DNA from: Rhodospirillales bacterium
Lineage (GTDB): Bacteria; Pseudomonadota; Alphaproteobacteria; Rhodospirillales; Defluviicoccaceae
Direction of reading: 5' to 3'
Length of the DNA stretch: 63,250 nt
Assembly (NCBI GenBank): GCA_007695045.1
Contig: REEP01000057.1
Location: 1 to 63,250, forward strand
The notes under the pieces are model-generated. The model saw only the letters and a list, made by a program, of their open reading frames with translations. It had not been told where the DNA came from and made no database searches. A program made the position numbers and the translations under genes. Below are positions 53,954-63,012 of this stretch, one piece after another (positions within the stretch are counted from its first letter, which is position 1; every line of letters starts with the position of its first letter).

Positions 53954-54041
53954 AAACGCAACGGCATACCATCTTGCCAAAAGCGCGAATGCGACGTATT
54001 TGCAACTTGTTCCGCGCTTTATGCAAAAGGAGTGTCCGGAT

Positions 54042-55031
54042 ATGACTCCGAAAACCCGATGCCTCGCGCTTCTGACCGCGGGCGCACTGGCGGTCTGCCT
54101 CCCCGCCGCGGTGCGAGCCGCCGATCCGCCGCTGCGGGTGCTGGCGACGGTTGCGATGATCTCGGACGTGGCTGAGACGGTCGCGGGCGACTGCGCCGAC
54201 GTCACCACGCTGATCGCGCCGGGTGTCGACCCGCACTATTACAGTGCCACACCCTCGGACGTGAGGGCGCTCTCGCGAGCCGAACTAATCCTTTACGTGG
54301 ATTTCGCGCTTGAGGAACAGTTGGCGGAGGTGCTCCAGGCTCTTTCCAACCGCACGCCTTCGATCGGAGTCCTTGAAGCCGCACTGACTTCGGATCGCCT
54401 GCTTGACGACCCGGAAGAGCCCAGCGCAACCGATCCGCACGCGTGGATGGACGTCAGCCGCTGGGCACAGATCGCTCCGGTCATCACAACGGCCATTGCG
54501 GAACAACGGCCCGATTGCGCCGAAGCGATGGAGGCGCGCGCGGTCGAGTACATCGCCAAGCTTGATGCCTTGCACGGTTGGGTTGGCGAGGCGATCGCCT
54601 CGATCCCCGAGCAAAACCGCATTCTGGTCACCGCGCACGATGCGTTCTATTACTTCTCCGACGCCTACGGCATCGAAGCGTCGGAGGCGATCGAGGGCCT
54701 CTCCACGACCGCCGAAGCCAGCATCGGCGATATCCTCGAGGTTGCGGAGTTCGTCATTGAGAACGATGTTCCGGCGGTCTTTATCGAGACCACGGTCAAT
54801 CCCCGGACGATCCAGGCGCTGGTCGCCGAAGTGCGCTCGCGCGGCCATCGGCTCGAGATCGGTGGTGAACTATTCTCGGATGCGATGGGCGAGCCGGGGA
54901 CGCCCGAGGGCACCTACATCGGCATGGTCCGCGCCAATACCGTCACCATCACCGAAGCGCTTGGGGGCACGGTGCCCGCCTGGCCCGACGCCCTCAGCGA
55001 CTGGGCAATCGCCTGGAACCTCAGCGACTGA
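54042..55031 (+). CDS. Zn/Mn-type ABC transporter substrate-binding protein
   Basis: About 329 residues. A signal peptide (CLALLTAGALAVCLPAAVRA) leads to a cluster A-I metal-binding protein of the ZnuA/TroA/MntC family. Candidate ligands are His in GVDPHYYSATP, His in TDPHAWMDV, the His/Asp in VTAHDAFYYFSDAYGIE and an acidic residue in GGELFSDAMG. There is no His-rich loop, which argues slightly for Mn or a Zn protein without a buffer loop. The ATPase and two permeases follow, so this is the importer's binding protein. A TTTGCA/TGCAAA pair precedes the start and may be a metal-regulator site; weak. Confidence 0.9.
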   Translation: MTPKTRCLALLTAGALAVCLPAAVRAADPPLRVLATVAMISDVAETVAGDCADVTTLIAPGVDPHYYSATPSDVRALSRAELILYVDFALEEQLAEVLQALSNRTPSIGVLEAALTSDRLLDDPEEPSATDPHAWMDVSRWAQIAPVITTAIAEQRPDCAEAMEARAVEYIAKLDALHGWVGEAIASIPEQNRILVTAHDAFYYFSDAYGIEASEAIEGLSTTAEASIGDILEVAEFVIENDVPAVFIETTVNPRTIQALVAEVRSRGHRLEIGGELFSDAMGEPGTPEGTYIGMVRANTVTITEALGGTVPAWPDALSDWAIAWNLSD

Positions 55032-55117
55032 CCCCGCGTTCATCAGGGCTCGGGCGCCGGTGCCCAGGCGGACACCGGCGCTTGGCCTTTTGACACAGCC
55101 CCACCCGGAACGGGTCC

Positions 55118-55921
55118 ATGGCCGCCGGTAGCGACCTCCATGAGCCGGGCCTCGCCCTGCATATCGAAGATCTGACGGTGCGATATGGCGCGACGGTCGC
55201 TTTGTGGGACATCGATCTGGACATTCCGCCGGGCCGTCTCGTCGCCATTGTCGGACCCAACGGATCCGGCAAATCCACACTTCTGAAAGCCGTGGTCGGG
55301 CTGCTGCGGCCGGTGGCGGGTCATGTTCGGATTTTCGGTCAACCGATATCGCGGGCCCGCAGCCGGGTGGCCTATGTCCACCAGCGGGCGGAGGTCGACT
55401 GGGATTTTCCGGCGACGGTCCTGGAAGTGGTGACCATGGGCCTCTATCGGCGGATCGGCTGGTTGCGACCGGTACGCAAGACGCATCGCCGAGCCGCCAT
55501 GGAAGCTCTTGCCGAAGTGGGGATGGAGGCCTTCGCCGAACGCCAGATCGGCCAGTTGTCCGGCGGCCAGCAGCAGCGCGTGTTCATTGCCCGGGCCCTG
55601 ATCCAGCAGGCCGACCTCGTTCTTCTGGATGAGCCCATGGCCGGAGTCGATGCCGTCAGCGAGGACATCATCCTGTCGCTGTTGCGCAACCTCCGCGACC
55701 GCGGCAAGTCGGTCGTCGTCGTCCATCACGATCTGTCCACGGTGCGGCGCCGGTTCGACTGGATGGCCCTGCTGAACCGACGCCTGATCGCACAGGGGGA
55801 GATGCACGACGTCTACACGCCCGCCAACCTGAAGGCGGCCTACGGCGGGCAGATGGCTGTGTTCGCGGACACCGATGCCGAGGAAACCGCGCCGTCGGAG
55901 CGGGTCGGCGGACAGCTCTGA
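55118..55921 (+). CDS. Zn/Mn ABC transporter ATPase
   Basis: This protein has 267 residues. Walker A GPNGSGKSTLLKAVVG, signature LSGGQQQRVFIARALIQQ, Walker B LVLLDEPMAGVD and the H-loop VVHHDLSTV. The overall layout matches TroB/MntB/ZnuC ATPases. Together with the binding protein and two permeases it should import Zn2+ or Mn2+. Permease 1 starts 8 bp downstream. Confidence 0.95.
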   Translation: MAAGSDLHEPGLALHIEDLTVRYGATVALWDIDLDIPPGRLVAIVGPNGSGKSTLLKAVVGLLRPVAGHVRIFGQPISRARSRVAYVHQRAEVDWDFPATVLEVVTMGLYRRIGWLRPVRKTHRRAAMEALAEVGMEAFAERQIGQLSGGQQQRVFIARALIQQADLVLLDEPMAGVDAVSEDIILSLLRNLRDRGKSVVVVHHDLSTVRRRFDWMALLNRRLIAQGEMHDVYTPANLKAAYGGQMAVFADTDAEETAPSERVGGQL

Positions 55922-55928
55922 GACGACG

Positions 55929-57059
55929 ATGCTTGTGGATCTCCTCAGCAGCCAGATCGTTCGCACGGTGATGCTGGGGGCCGCCCTTGTGGGTGGGTTG
56001 TCGGGCATGATCGGGGTGTTCGCCGTCCTGCGCCGGCAAAGCCTGCTCAGCGACACGATCAGCCACGCCGCACTCCCCGGGGTCTGCCTCGGTTTTCTCC
56101 TGGTGGGCGGGCGCGATCTGGGTGCCGTCATGGGCGGGGCGCTGTTTACCGGGATGGTCGCGGCGATGTCGGTCCTGGCCATCGGCAGGCTGACACCCCT
56201 CAAGACCGATGCCCAGCTGGGCATTGTCCTCAGTGTCTACTTTGCCATCGGCGTTGTCCTGCTGAGCGTTATCCAAGCCATGGGCGGCGGCTCACGCGTG
56301 GGCATCGCCACGTTTCTGTTCGGCCAGGCCGCGGCGTTGAGCGTTCATGACGTCCGGATCCTTGGCGCGGTCTTTATCGTGGCGGCGCTGTTTCTTCTCA
56401 CCCTTTGGAAAGAAATCAAGCTCGTGACCTTCGATCCGCTGACGGCAGAGGCGCTGGGCCTGCCGGTGCGGCACATCGAACTGGGATTGACCGTGCTGCT
56501 CGCCCTGACCATCGTCGCCGGGCTGCAAATGGCCGGGGTGGTGCTGATGGTTGCGGTGCTGATTGCTCCGGCGGTCGCGGCCCGGCAGTGGGTCGGCAAC
56601 CTCGGTGCGATGACGATCGTGTCCATGCTCATCGGCGCCTTTGCCGGTGCGGGCGGGGCGCTGATCAGCGCGACGGGCCGGGGCCTGGCAACCGGGCCGA
56701 TCGTGGTCCTGCTCGCCTGCGCCGTCGTCCTCATCTCGATCCTCGCCGCACCTCGACGCGGGCTCGTCTGGCAAGCGCTGAGCGCCCAGCTTGCGCGCCG
56801 CCGGATTTCCGGCGACCGGGTGCTCCTCGCCATGGACCGGCTTGCCACCGATCATGACAATCCCGCCTATCCCAGCGAGAAAGGCATGCTCGAGACCATG
56901 CTGGGGCGGCCGCTACCGCGCGTGATGCGGCGGCTTGAAGCCTCGGGTCTGGTCCGGCCCGTCGCCCACCATCCCGAGAGTTCCCCGCACTGGGTGCTGA
57001 CCCAGGCGGGTCGGCGGCGCGCCGAGGCGCTGCGCCGGACCGGGCATGGGCCGGAATGA
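55929..57059 (+). CDS. Zn/Mn ABC permease fused to a winged-helix-like domain
   Basis: This protein has 376 residues. The first 285 are an ABC-3 permease with about eight helices (GLSGMIGVFAVLRRQSLLSDTISHAALPGVC is the conserved start). After it, residues about 300-376 form a soluble region with DRVLLAMDRLATDH, PSEKGMLETMLGRPLPRVMRRLEASGLV and LTQAGRRRAE, which looks like a DtxR/MarR-like winged helix. Such a fusion is known for some TroC proteins and might link import to metal sensing. Its stop overlaps the next permease start (57056-57059). Confidence 0.88.
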   Translation: MLVDLLSSQIVRTVMLGAALVGGLSGMIGVFAVLRRQSLLSDTISHAALPGVCLGFLLVGGRDLGAVMGGALFTGMVAAMSVLAIGRLTPLKTDAQLGIVLSVYFAIGVVLLSVIQAMGGGSRVGIATFLFGQAAALSVHDVRILGAVFIVAALFLLTLWKEIKLVTFDPLTAEALGLPVRHIELGLTVLLALTIVAGLQMAGVVLMVAVLIAPAVAARQWVGNLGAMTIVSMLIGAFAGAGGALISATGRGLATGPIVVLLACAVVLISILAAPRRGLVWQALSAQLARRRISGDRVLLAMDRLATDHDNPAYPSEKGMLETMLGRPLPRVMRRLEASGLVRPVAHHPESSPHWVLTQAGRRRAEALRRTGHGPE

Positions 57060-57961
57060 TGGTCGCCGCATTCTTCGACAGCATCCCGGCGATGATCCTC
57101 CTGACCGGCGTTCTGGTCGGCGCCGCGGCAGCACTGCCCGGCGTGTTTCTCGTGCTCCGCGGCAATGCCATGCTGACGGACGCGATCAGTCACTCCATCG
57201 TTTTCGGCGTCATCATGGTGTGGCTGCTGACGCGGGAACTGTCCGGTCCGGTGCAACTGATCGGCGCCGGATTGACCGGGGTGCTGACCGTGGCGCTGAC
57301 CGAAGCCCTGACCCGAACCGGGCTGGTCCGGACGGATGCCGCCATCGGGCTCGTCTTCTCGATGCTGTTCGCGGCCGGTATTCTGCTGATCGCGATCTTC
57401 GCGCGCCAGGTGCATTTGCACGCGGACACCATTCTGCTGGGCGAGATCGGCTTCGTGTGGATGCGCACGACCCCCGTTATGGGAATCGCCGTGCCGGTCT
57501 CGGTGCTGATGCTCGGGGTCGTTCTGGTGCTGAACCTGGCTTTCGTGGTGCTGTTCTGGAAGGAACTGAAACTGGCGACGTTCGACCCGGCCCTGGCGGC
57601 GGCGCTGGGGTTCGCGCCGGCGACACTGCATTACACGCTGTTGACTCTCACCAGCGTGACCGCCGTCGCCGCGTTCGACGCGGTCGGACCGGTATTGTTC
57701 ATCGCCTTCGTGATCGTGCCGCCCGCAACCGCCCTTCTGATGACACGCAGGCTGGCGTTGATCGTTCCCCTTGCGATCGCCCTGGCGACGCTCGCCTCGG
57801 TGAGCGGCTATGTCCTGGCCGACCACTGGAACGTCGCCATCGGCGGGATGATGGCGACGATGACGGGGGTCCTGTTCGTGGCGGTCCTGTCGGCCAGAGC
57901 GCTCAAGCGGCAGCTTCAGCACCGACGCGCCGTGCCTGACGATCCGGCACCGCGGCCATGA
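57056..57961 (+). CDS. Zn/Mn ABC permease, second subunit
   Basis: This protein has 301 residues. An ABC-3 family permease with about eight helices (LPGVFLVLRGNAMLTDAISHSIVFG is the conserved segment). With the first permease it should form the heterodimeric channel, as TroC and TroD do. The ATGA overlap with the upstream gene shows coupling. The C-terminus is short and basic, without the extra domain seen in the first subunit. Confidence 0.93.
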   Translation: MMVAAFFDSIPAMILLTGVLVGAAAALPGVFLVLRGNAMLTDAISHSIVFGVIMVWLLTRELSGPVQLIGAGLTGVLTVALTEALTRTGLVRTDAAIGLVFSMLFAAGILLIAIFARQVHLHADTILLGEIGFVWMRTTPVMGIAVPVSVLMLGVVLVLNLAFVVLFWKELKLATFDPALAAALGFAPATLHYTLLTLTSVTAVAAFDAVGPVLFIAFVIVPPATALLMTRRLALIVPLAIALATLASVSGYVLADHWNVAIGGMMATMTGVLFVAVLSARALKRQLQHRRAVPDDPAPRP

Positions 57962-57983
57962 CGCCACGGGCGCATGACCCGAT

Positions 57984-58009
57984 CACCTGAACCGGGCACC
58001 TGAACCGGG
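57984..58009. repeat. 13-bp tandem duplication between convergent genes
   Basis: CACCTGAACCGGG occurs twice head to tail between the permease stop and the argB stop. Confidence 0.75.
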
Positions 58010-58021
58010 CACGGACGCCGC

Positions 58022-58966
58022 TCAGGTTGCGGGATCGCCAAATACCAGGGTGCCGGCACCGTGCTCGGTGAACAGTTCCAGAAGAACGGCATGGGGGGTG
58101 CGGCCGTCGATGATCACGGCGCCCTGCACGCCCAGTTCGATCGCCTCCAGGCAGGTCTCCACCTTGGGAATCATACCGCCGCTGATCACGCCACTGGCAA
58201 TCAGTTCCTTGGCGCGGCTCACCGACATATGCGGGATCAGGATTCCGTCCCGATCCAGCACGCCCGGCACATCGGTCAGCATGAGAAGGCGCCTGGCCCC
58301 GACCGCGCCGGCAATGGCACCGGCGGCGGTGTCGGCATTGATGTTGAGGGTTTCCCCGCGCGGCCCGACACCGATGGGGGCGATCACCGGGGTGATGTCG
58401 GAACGGGAATAGAACTCCAGGATGTGCGGGTCGACCTCGGCCGGCTCCCCCACCAAGCCCAGGTCCAGGATGCGCTCGATATTGGAGTTGGGATCACGCT
58501 TGGTGCGGCGCAGCTTGACGGCACGGATCAGGTTGGCGTCCTTGCCCGACAGGCCCACCGCGAAGCCGCCGGCGGCATTGATGTCGGAGACGATCTGCTT
58601 GTTGATGGACCCGGCCAGGACCATTTCCACCACGTCCACCGTCTCCTTGTCGGTGACGCGGAGCCCGTCGACGAACTCGCTCTTGATCTTGAGCCGGCGC
58701 AGCATCTGCGCGATCTGCGGACCGCCGCCGTGGACCACGATGACGTTCATGCCCACCTGGCGCAGCAGCACCATGTCGCGGGCGAACAATTGCGACAATT
58801 CCGCATCGCCCATGGCATGGCCGCCGTACTTGACGACGAACGTCTGCCCGGCGTGGCGCCGCATGAACGGCAGCGCTTCCGACAGGACGCGCGCTTCGGC
58901 GATCATCTGCTCCCGCGATTTGCGGGGCTTGATCACGGTGTCGGTGGAGGACGTCGGATCGGTCAT
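58022..58966 (-). CDS. argB: Acetylglutamate kinase
   Basis: This protein has 314 residues. It phosphorylates N-acetylglutamate in arginine synthesis. Visible are [71 protein letters not shown] and [14 protein letters not shown]. The ATG at 58966 is preferred to a TTG nine bases upstream. It stands alone, convergent with the metal importer, and is followed in the other orientation by nothing related. Confidence 0.96.
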   Translation of the reverse strand: MTDPTSSTDTVIKPRKSREQMIAEARVLSEALPFMRRHAGQTFVVKYGGHAMGDAELSQLFARDMVLLRQVGMNVIVVHGGGPQIAQMLRRLKIKSEFVDGLRVTDKETVDVVEMVLAGSINKQIVSDINAAGGFAVGLSGKDANLIRAVKLRRTKRDPNSNIERILDLGLVGEPAEVDPHILEFYSRSDITPVIAPIGVGPRGETLNINADTAAGAIAGAVGARRLLMLTDVPGVLDRDGILIPHMSVSRAKELIASGVISGGMIPKVETCLEAIELGVQGAVIIDGRTPHAVLLELFTEHGAGTLVFGDPAT

Positions 58967-59056
58967 GGCGGCCAACTATACCGGCGGCACCGCCTTGTCC
59001 ACCCTGTTTTGGTGCACGCTCGGGCTGCGGCGGGGCCGTTTCCCGGCCGAGGCGGC

Positions 59057-59581
59057 CTACCCCTCCCCGGCCGCCGCCACTTCGGCGCGGTGCAGATCGG
59101 CGCTGTCCCGGCTGAAGCAGCAGAAGATCACCCGGCCCGGCCGGTCATGGTCGGCCAGGAAGTCGCGCACCGTGGCCACCGCGATCCGGGCGGCGCGTTC
59201 CGGCGGAAACCGGTACACCCCGGTGCTGATCGCCGGGAAGGCGATGCTGTCCAGGCCGTGTTCAGCGGCGATCTCCAACGACCGCCGGTAGCAGTTGGCC
59301 AGCAGCCCGTCTTCGCCGTGATCGCCGCCATGCCAGACCGGCCCCACGGTGTGGATCACGTGACGGGCGGGCAGGTCGTAGCCTTTGGTAATTTTCGCGT
59401 CGCCGGTGGGGCAGCCGCCGAGGGTGCGGCATTCCTCCAGCAACCCGGGGCCGGCCGCACGGTGGATGGCGCCATCGACGCCGCCGCCGCCCAGCAACGA
59501 TTCGTTGGCGGCGTTGACGATGGCGTCCACTTGGCAGCGGGTGATGTCACCTTCGATCACCTGCAGGCGTTGATCAGCCAT
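59057..59581 (-). CDS. Macro-domain protein (ADP-ribosyl hydrolase-like)
   Basis: This protein has 174 residues. A complete macro domain: [26 protein letters not shown] near 16-42, [43 protein letters not shown]. This is the YmdB/MacroD type, which removes ADP-ribose from proteins or hydrolyses O-acetyl-ADP-ribose. It lies between argB and an AmpG-like permease with no clear operon partner. Confidence 0.93.
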   Translation of the reverse strand: MADQRLQVIEGDITRCQVDAIVNAANESLLGGGGVDGAIHRAAGPGLLEECRTLGGCPTGDAKITKGYDLPARHVIHTVGPVWHGGDHGEDGLLANCYRRSLEIAAEHGLDSIAFPAISTGVYRFPPERAARIAVATVRDFLADHDRPGRVIFCCFSRDSADLHRAEVAAAGEG

Positions 59582-59632
59582 GGCCAGGAACCTCTCAGCC
59601 TGTCTCTCATCACGGCCTCAACCCTACCATGA

Positions 59633-60997
59633 TTACGCGCGCGAAGGCGACGCCGCGGCCTGCGCCGGGAATTGCCGCCACATCCACAGCAGCAGCAGCA
59701 ATCCCGGGATGGCGGCGAGGGTGGTGACCACGAAGAACGCGGGCCAGGTCATCTGATCGGCCAGCCAGCCGGACCCGGACGACAGCACCGTGCGCGAGAA
59801 CGCCATCAGCGAGGTCAGGAGCGCGTACTGGGTCGCCGTGTAGGCGACGTTGCAGAGGCTCGACAGATAGGCGACGAAAGCGGCCGTGCCCATGCCGGTG
59901 GTCACGTTCTCCACCGCGATGGTGAAGGCGAGCACGCCGATATCGGGTCCGGCCCAGGCCTGGACGATGAACACCAAGTTGGAGGCGGCCATCAGCACGC
60001 CGCAGATCAGCAATCCCGCGAACAGCCCCACCCGTGCCAGCAGTACGCCGCCGATGAAGCCGCCGACCAGGATCGCCGCGGTGCCAAACACCTTCACCAC
60101 TTCGGCGATTTCGGTATTGGTGAAGCCGATTTCCAGAAAGAACGGGATCTTCATCACCGCCAGGACGGCATCGCCGAACTTGTAGAGCATGATGAACAGA
60201 AGGATGGCGAGCCAATGGGGCCGCGCGGCGAACTCCTTGAGCGGGCAGATGGCGGCGGCATAGAGCCAGGCCAGTGCCTCGGCCAGCCGCGCCGGCAGGT
60301 GGCGCCTGCGCTCCAGGAAGGCTTCCGCCTTGGCCTGGAGATCCCGGGATTCCTCGGTCACCCCGGCCTTGGGCTCGGGGTTGAGCAGGATGGTGACGAT
60401 GCCGACACAGACCATGGCGGCAAGGATCATGAACACGGTTGGCCACGGCAGCAGGTCGGCCAGGATCAGCCCGCCCGCTCCGGCACCGAACTGGCCGATG
60501 CGCCAACCGAACACGATGGTGGCCGCACCGGCGGCGAGCTTGTGCCGCTCCAGAATCTCCACCCGGTAGGCATCGATCACCACGTCCTGGCTGGCCGAGG
60601 CGAACGCGACGGCAAGGGCGAACACCGCCGTCCACATCACCTGGTGGGCCGGATCGGTGGTGCTCATGGCGAAGATCGCGGCCAGCAGCACCCCTTGCGC
60701 CAGCAGCGCCCAGCCGCGTCGGCGCCCGAACCAAGAGGTCCAGCCCGGCAGCGGCAGGCGGTCGATGAACGGCGCGAACAGGAACTTGAGGGAGTACGGC
60801 AGGCTCACCAGCGCGAACAGGCCGATGCCGGTCTTGCTGACGCCGGAGACGGTGAGCCAAGCCGACAGAGGCTCGGCCAGCACCCCGAACGGCAGGCCGC
60901 TGGAGAATCCCAGGAACAGCATGGCCAGCACCCGCCGGTCGCCATAGATGGCGAGGGAGTCCCGCCACGACCGGCGGGCGCCGAGGCCCTGGATCAC
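59633..60997 (-). CDS. ampG: AmpG-family muropeptide permease
   Basis: This protein has 454 residues with about twelve to fourteen helices. The opening LAMLFLGFSSGLPFGVLAEPLSAWL, YSLKFLFAPFIDRLPLPG and ASQDVVIDAYRVEILE match AmpG, which imports GlcNAc-anhydromuropeptides for peptidoglycan recycling. The start is a GTG at 60997, not supported by a strong ribosome-binding site; a start some codons later is possible. The C-terminus after the last helix is short and basic. Confidence 0.85.
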   Translation of the reverse strand: MIQGLGARRSWRDSLAIYGDRRVLAMLFLGFSSGLPFGVLAEPLSAWLTVSGVSKTGIGLFALVSLPYSLKFLFAPFIDRLPLPGWTSWFGRRRGWALLAQGVLLAAIFAMSTTDPAHQVMWTAVFALAVAFASASQDVVIDAYRVEILERHKLAAGAATIVFGWRIGQFGAGAGGLILADLLPWPTVFMILAAMVCVGIVTILLNPEPKAGVTEESRDLQAKAEAFLERRRHLPARLAEALAWLYAAAICPLKEFAARPHWLAILLFIMLYKFGDAVLAVMKIPFFLEIGFTNTEIAEVVKVFGTAAILVGGFIGGVLLARVGLFAGLLICGVLMAASNLVFIVQAWAGPDIGVLAFTIAVENVTTGMGTAAFVAYLSSLCNVAYTATQYALLTSLMAFSRTVLSSGSGWLADQMTWPAFFVVTTLAAIPGLLLLLWMWRQFPAQAAASPSRA

Positions 60998-61063
60998 CGG
61001 GCGGGTTCCGGCGACATCGGCCCATGCCTCGGCGGCGAAACGGCGCCGAGGCGGGCGCCGGGG

Positions 61064-62080
61064 TCAGCGGCCAAGCTTCACCTTGAGGAGATCACAAAGC
61101 GGCACTTCGGCCCGGGCTCCCACGTGACTGATCACTTCCGCCGCCGCGATCGCGCCGATGCGCCCGCATCTGGCGACCGGATGCTTGCGGGTGAGCCCGA
61201 ACAGGAAGCCGGCGGCATAGGCGTCGCCGGCGCCGGTGGTATCCACCACCTCGTGCACTGGTTCGGCGTCCAGCACATGGACCTCGCCGTCCGTCAGCAC
61301 CACCGAGCCTTTCTCCGACCGGGTCAGCGCCACCACCTGACAGTGTCCGCGCACCGCCTGCATGGCCGCATCGAACGAATGCACCTGGAACAGGGACACG
61401 ATCTCGTCCTCGTTGGCAAATAAAATGTCGACGTGATCCTGCACCAGGGACATGAAGTCGGCGCGATGGCGGTCGACGCAGAACGGGTCGGACAGATTCA
61501 AGGCCACCCGGTTGCCTGCGGCGTGGGCGATTTCGGCCGCCTTGACGAAGGCTTCCTTGGCCCGTGGCCGATCCCACAGATACCCTTCCAGGTAGGTGAT
61601 GTCGGCACCGCCGATCAGGTCGGCGTCGATATCCTCCGGCCCCAGTTCGGCGGCGGCGCCGAGGAAGGTTTGCAGGGTGCGGTCGGCATCGGGCGTGACC
61701 AGCACCAGGCAGCGGCCGGTGGACGGGCCGTCGGGTGCTGCCAGCGCATCGAAGGTGATGCCGAGGGAGCGGATGTCGTGACGGAAAATCGTGCCCAACT
61801 GATCATCGCGCACCTTGCCGATGAAGGCGCCGCGGCCACCGAAGGAGGCGAAGCCGGCGATCGTATTGGCGGCGGACCCGCCGGAGACCTCCACCGCCGG
61901 CCCCATTTTGGCATAGAGCTGATCGGCCGTTTCGGCGTCCACCAATGTCATGGTGCCCTTGTCGAGGCCGTTCTCCTCAAGAAATGCCACCTTGGCGTGG
62001 GCGAGGACGTCGACAATGGCATTGCCGATGCCCACCACCTCGATTCGATCATATGTGTTGCCGCCGGTGCTGACCGCCAT
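61064..62080 (-). CDS. PfkB-family carbohydrate/adenosine kinase
   Basis: This protein has 338 residues. A ribokinase-fold enzyme: GNAIVDVLAHAKVAFLEENGLDKG, SGGSAANTIAGFASFGGRGAFIGKVRDD, and the catalytic DTTGAGDAYAAGFLFGLTR near 285. It resembles alphaproteobacterial enzymes annotated as adenosine kinase. The ATG at 62080 follows AAAGG at eight bases. If it is adenosine kinase, it would also recycle adenosine released from S-adenosylhomocysteine, which fits a SAM-hungry betaine pathway; this link is inference. Confidence 0.88.
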   Translation of the reverse strand: MAVSTGGNTYDRIEVVGIGNAIVDVLAHAKVAFLEENGLDKGTMTLVDAETADQLYAKMGPAVEVSGGSAANTIAGFASFGGRGAFIGKVRDDQLGTIFRHDIRSLGITFDALAAPDGPSTGRCLVLVTPDADRTLQTFLGAAAELGPEDIDADLIGGADITYLEGYLWDRPRAKEAFVKAAEIAHAAGNRVALNLSDPFCVDRHRADFMSLVQDHVDILFANEDEIVSLFQVHSFDAAMQAVRGHCQVVALTRSEKGSVVLTDGEVHVLDAEPVHEVVDTTGAGDAYAAGFLFGLTRKHPVARCGRIGAIAAAEVISHVGARAEVPLCDLLKVKLGR

Positions 62081-62357
62081 GCGTCTGCCTTTCGTGTTGT
62101 GAGTCTGCCGGGTTTGCGTCGGGCCGGGAGTATAGCCGCCCGGGCGGCGCGAACAACCGGGGCGCAGGTGGGGGCGATCGCCTGCAACGGCGGGACGGGC
62201 TCGGAAGGGCCGCTGAACGCGGCGCCTGGATCGGGAGGGAGTGCATGCACATCGTCGAAGCCGCAGTGACGACGCTCGACGACATGATGTTGGTGGAGCG
62301 GGCGGCGTGCTATGTTGAACAAGTGGTAAACTGACATTCGCGTTGAAGGAGACGGCC

Positions 62358-62582
62358 GTGAGCGAAATGCACCGCATCACCGTCGATCCGAAGCAATGTG
62401 GCGGACGTCCCTGCCTCAGGAGCCTGCGGATCCGCGTCAAGGATGTGCTTGACCTGTTGGCAGCGGGCGCGACGCGTGAGGCAATTCTTGCGGACTATCC
62501 CTTGCTCGAAGCCGGCGATATCACCGCCGCGCTCGAATACGCGGCGCGCCAAAGCGATCATCCGATCCTGCGCGTCGCCTGA
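62358..62582 (+). CDS. DUF433 antitoxin-like protein
   Basis: This protein has 74 residues. It matches DUF433: HRITVDPKQCGGRPCLRSLRIRV, then VLDLLAAGATREAILADYPLLEAGDITAALEYAA. DUF433 proteins pair with DUF5615 PIN-like toxins. The GTG at 62358 is chosen because AAGGAG lies six to seven bases before it. Its stop overlaps the start of the DUF5615-like frame (62580-62584). Confidence 0.9.
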   Translation: MSEMHRITVDPKQCGGRPCLRSLRIRVKDVLDLLAAGATREAILADYPLLEAGDITAALEYAARQSDHPILRVA

Positions 62583-62707
62583 TGCGATTTCTGGTGGATG
62601 CTCAGCTGCCGCCCGCGCTGGCCAAGTGGCTTGCCGCCAAGGGACCGCCCCTTCCCGATATTCTCCTGGCGTTGGAGCGCGGCGAGACGCTGATCGAGGT
62701 GACTTGA
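62582..62707 (+). pseudogene. Internally deleted DUF5615 (PIN-like) toxin
   Basis: A 41-residue frame. MRFLVDAQLPPALAKWLAAK is the normal N-terminus of a DUF5615 protein and LPDILLALERGETLIEVT is the normal C-terminus; about 70 residues with the other catalytic acidic residues are missing between them. The remaining Asp in FLVDAQ cannot make a PIN active site alone. The frame is kept and still overlaps its antitoxin-like partner. It is probably non-toxic. Confidence 0.75.
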
Positions 62708-63012
62708 CGGGATGGCATGACCGCGGACGCAAGCGCAGATGCCGGCCACCGATACCACTGCACGGTCTGCGACAACCCCTCGTTCAAGATAGTGACTCTC
62801 GGAGACGATCTTCGCGATGACGCGCGCATGCCACGACTCACAGCCGTGAGCGAGACCGTTGATTCGAGGCAGGCATCAGCCGCCTGTCCGATTTTCCGGG
62901 GACCGCCTCAGCCTTTACTCCCACGAGCCTTCCTTGCAAGCGGGGAAGGGCGATAATCATGCCTTAGGAGGGGCGCGCATCGCCATGATCGTCAGCCTGG
63001 ACACGAAGCGCG
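62708..63012. other. 305-bp spacer, no clear gene
   Basis: A frame starting at 62717 with HRYHCTVCDNPS looks like a possible short Cys-containing protein but has no strong support. TTAGGAGGGG at 62964-62973 is a good Shine-Dalgarno followed by an ATG at 62985 for only 19 residues; it may be a leader for the next gene. Confidence 0.4.

Noticed and set aside
62717-62956. A 79-residue frame with HCTVCDNPS
   Set aside because: The Cys pair is suggestive, but there is no Shine-Dalgarno and no recognised family, so it was not called as a gene.
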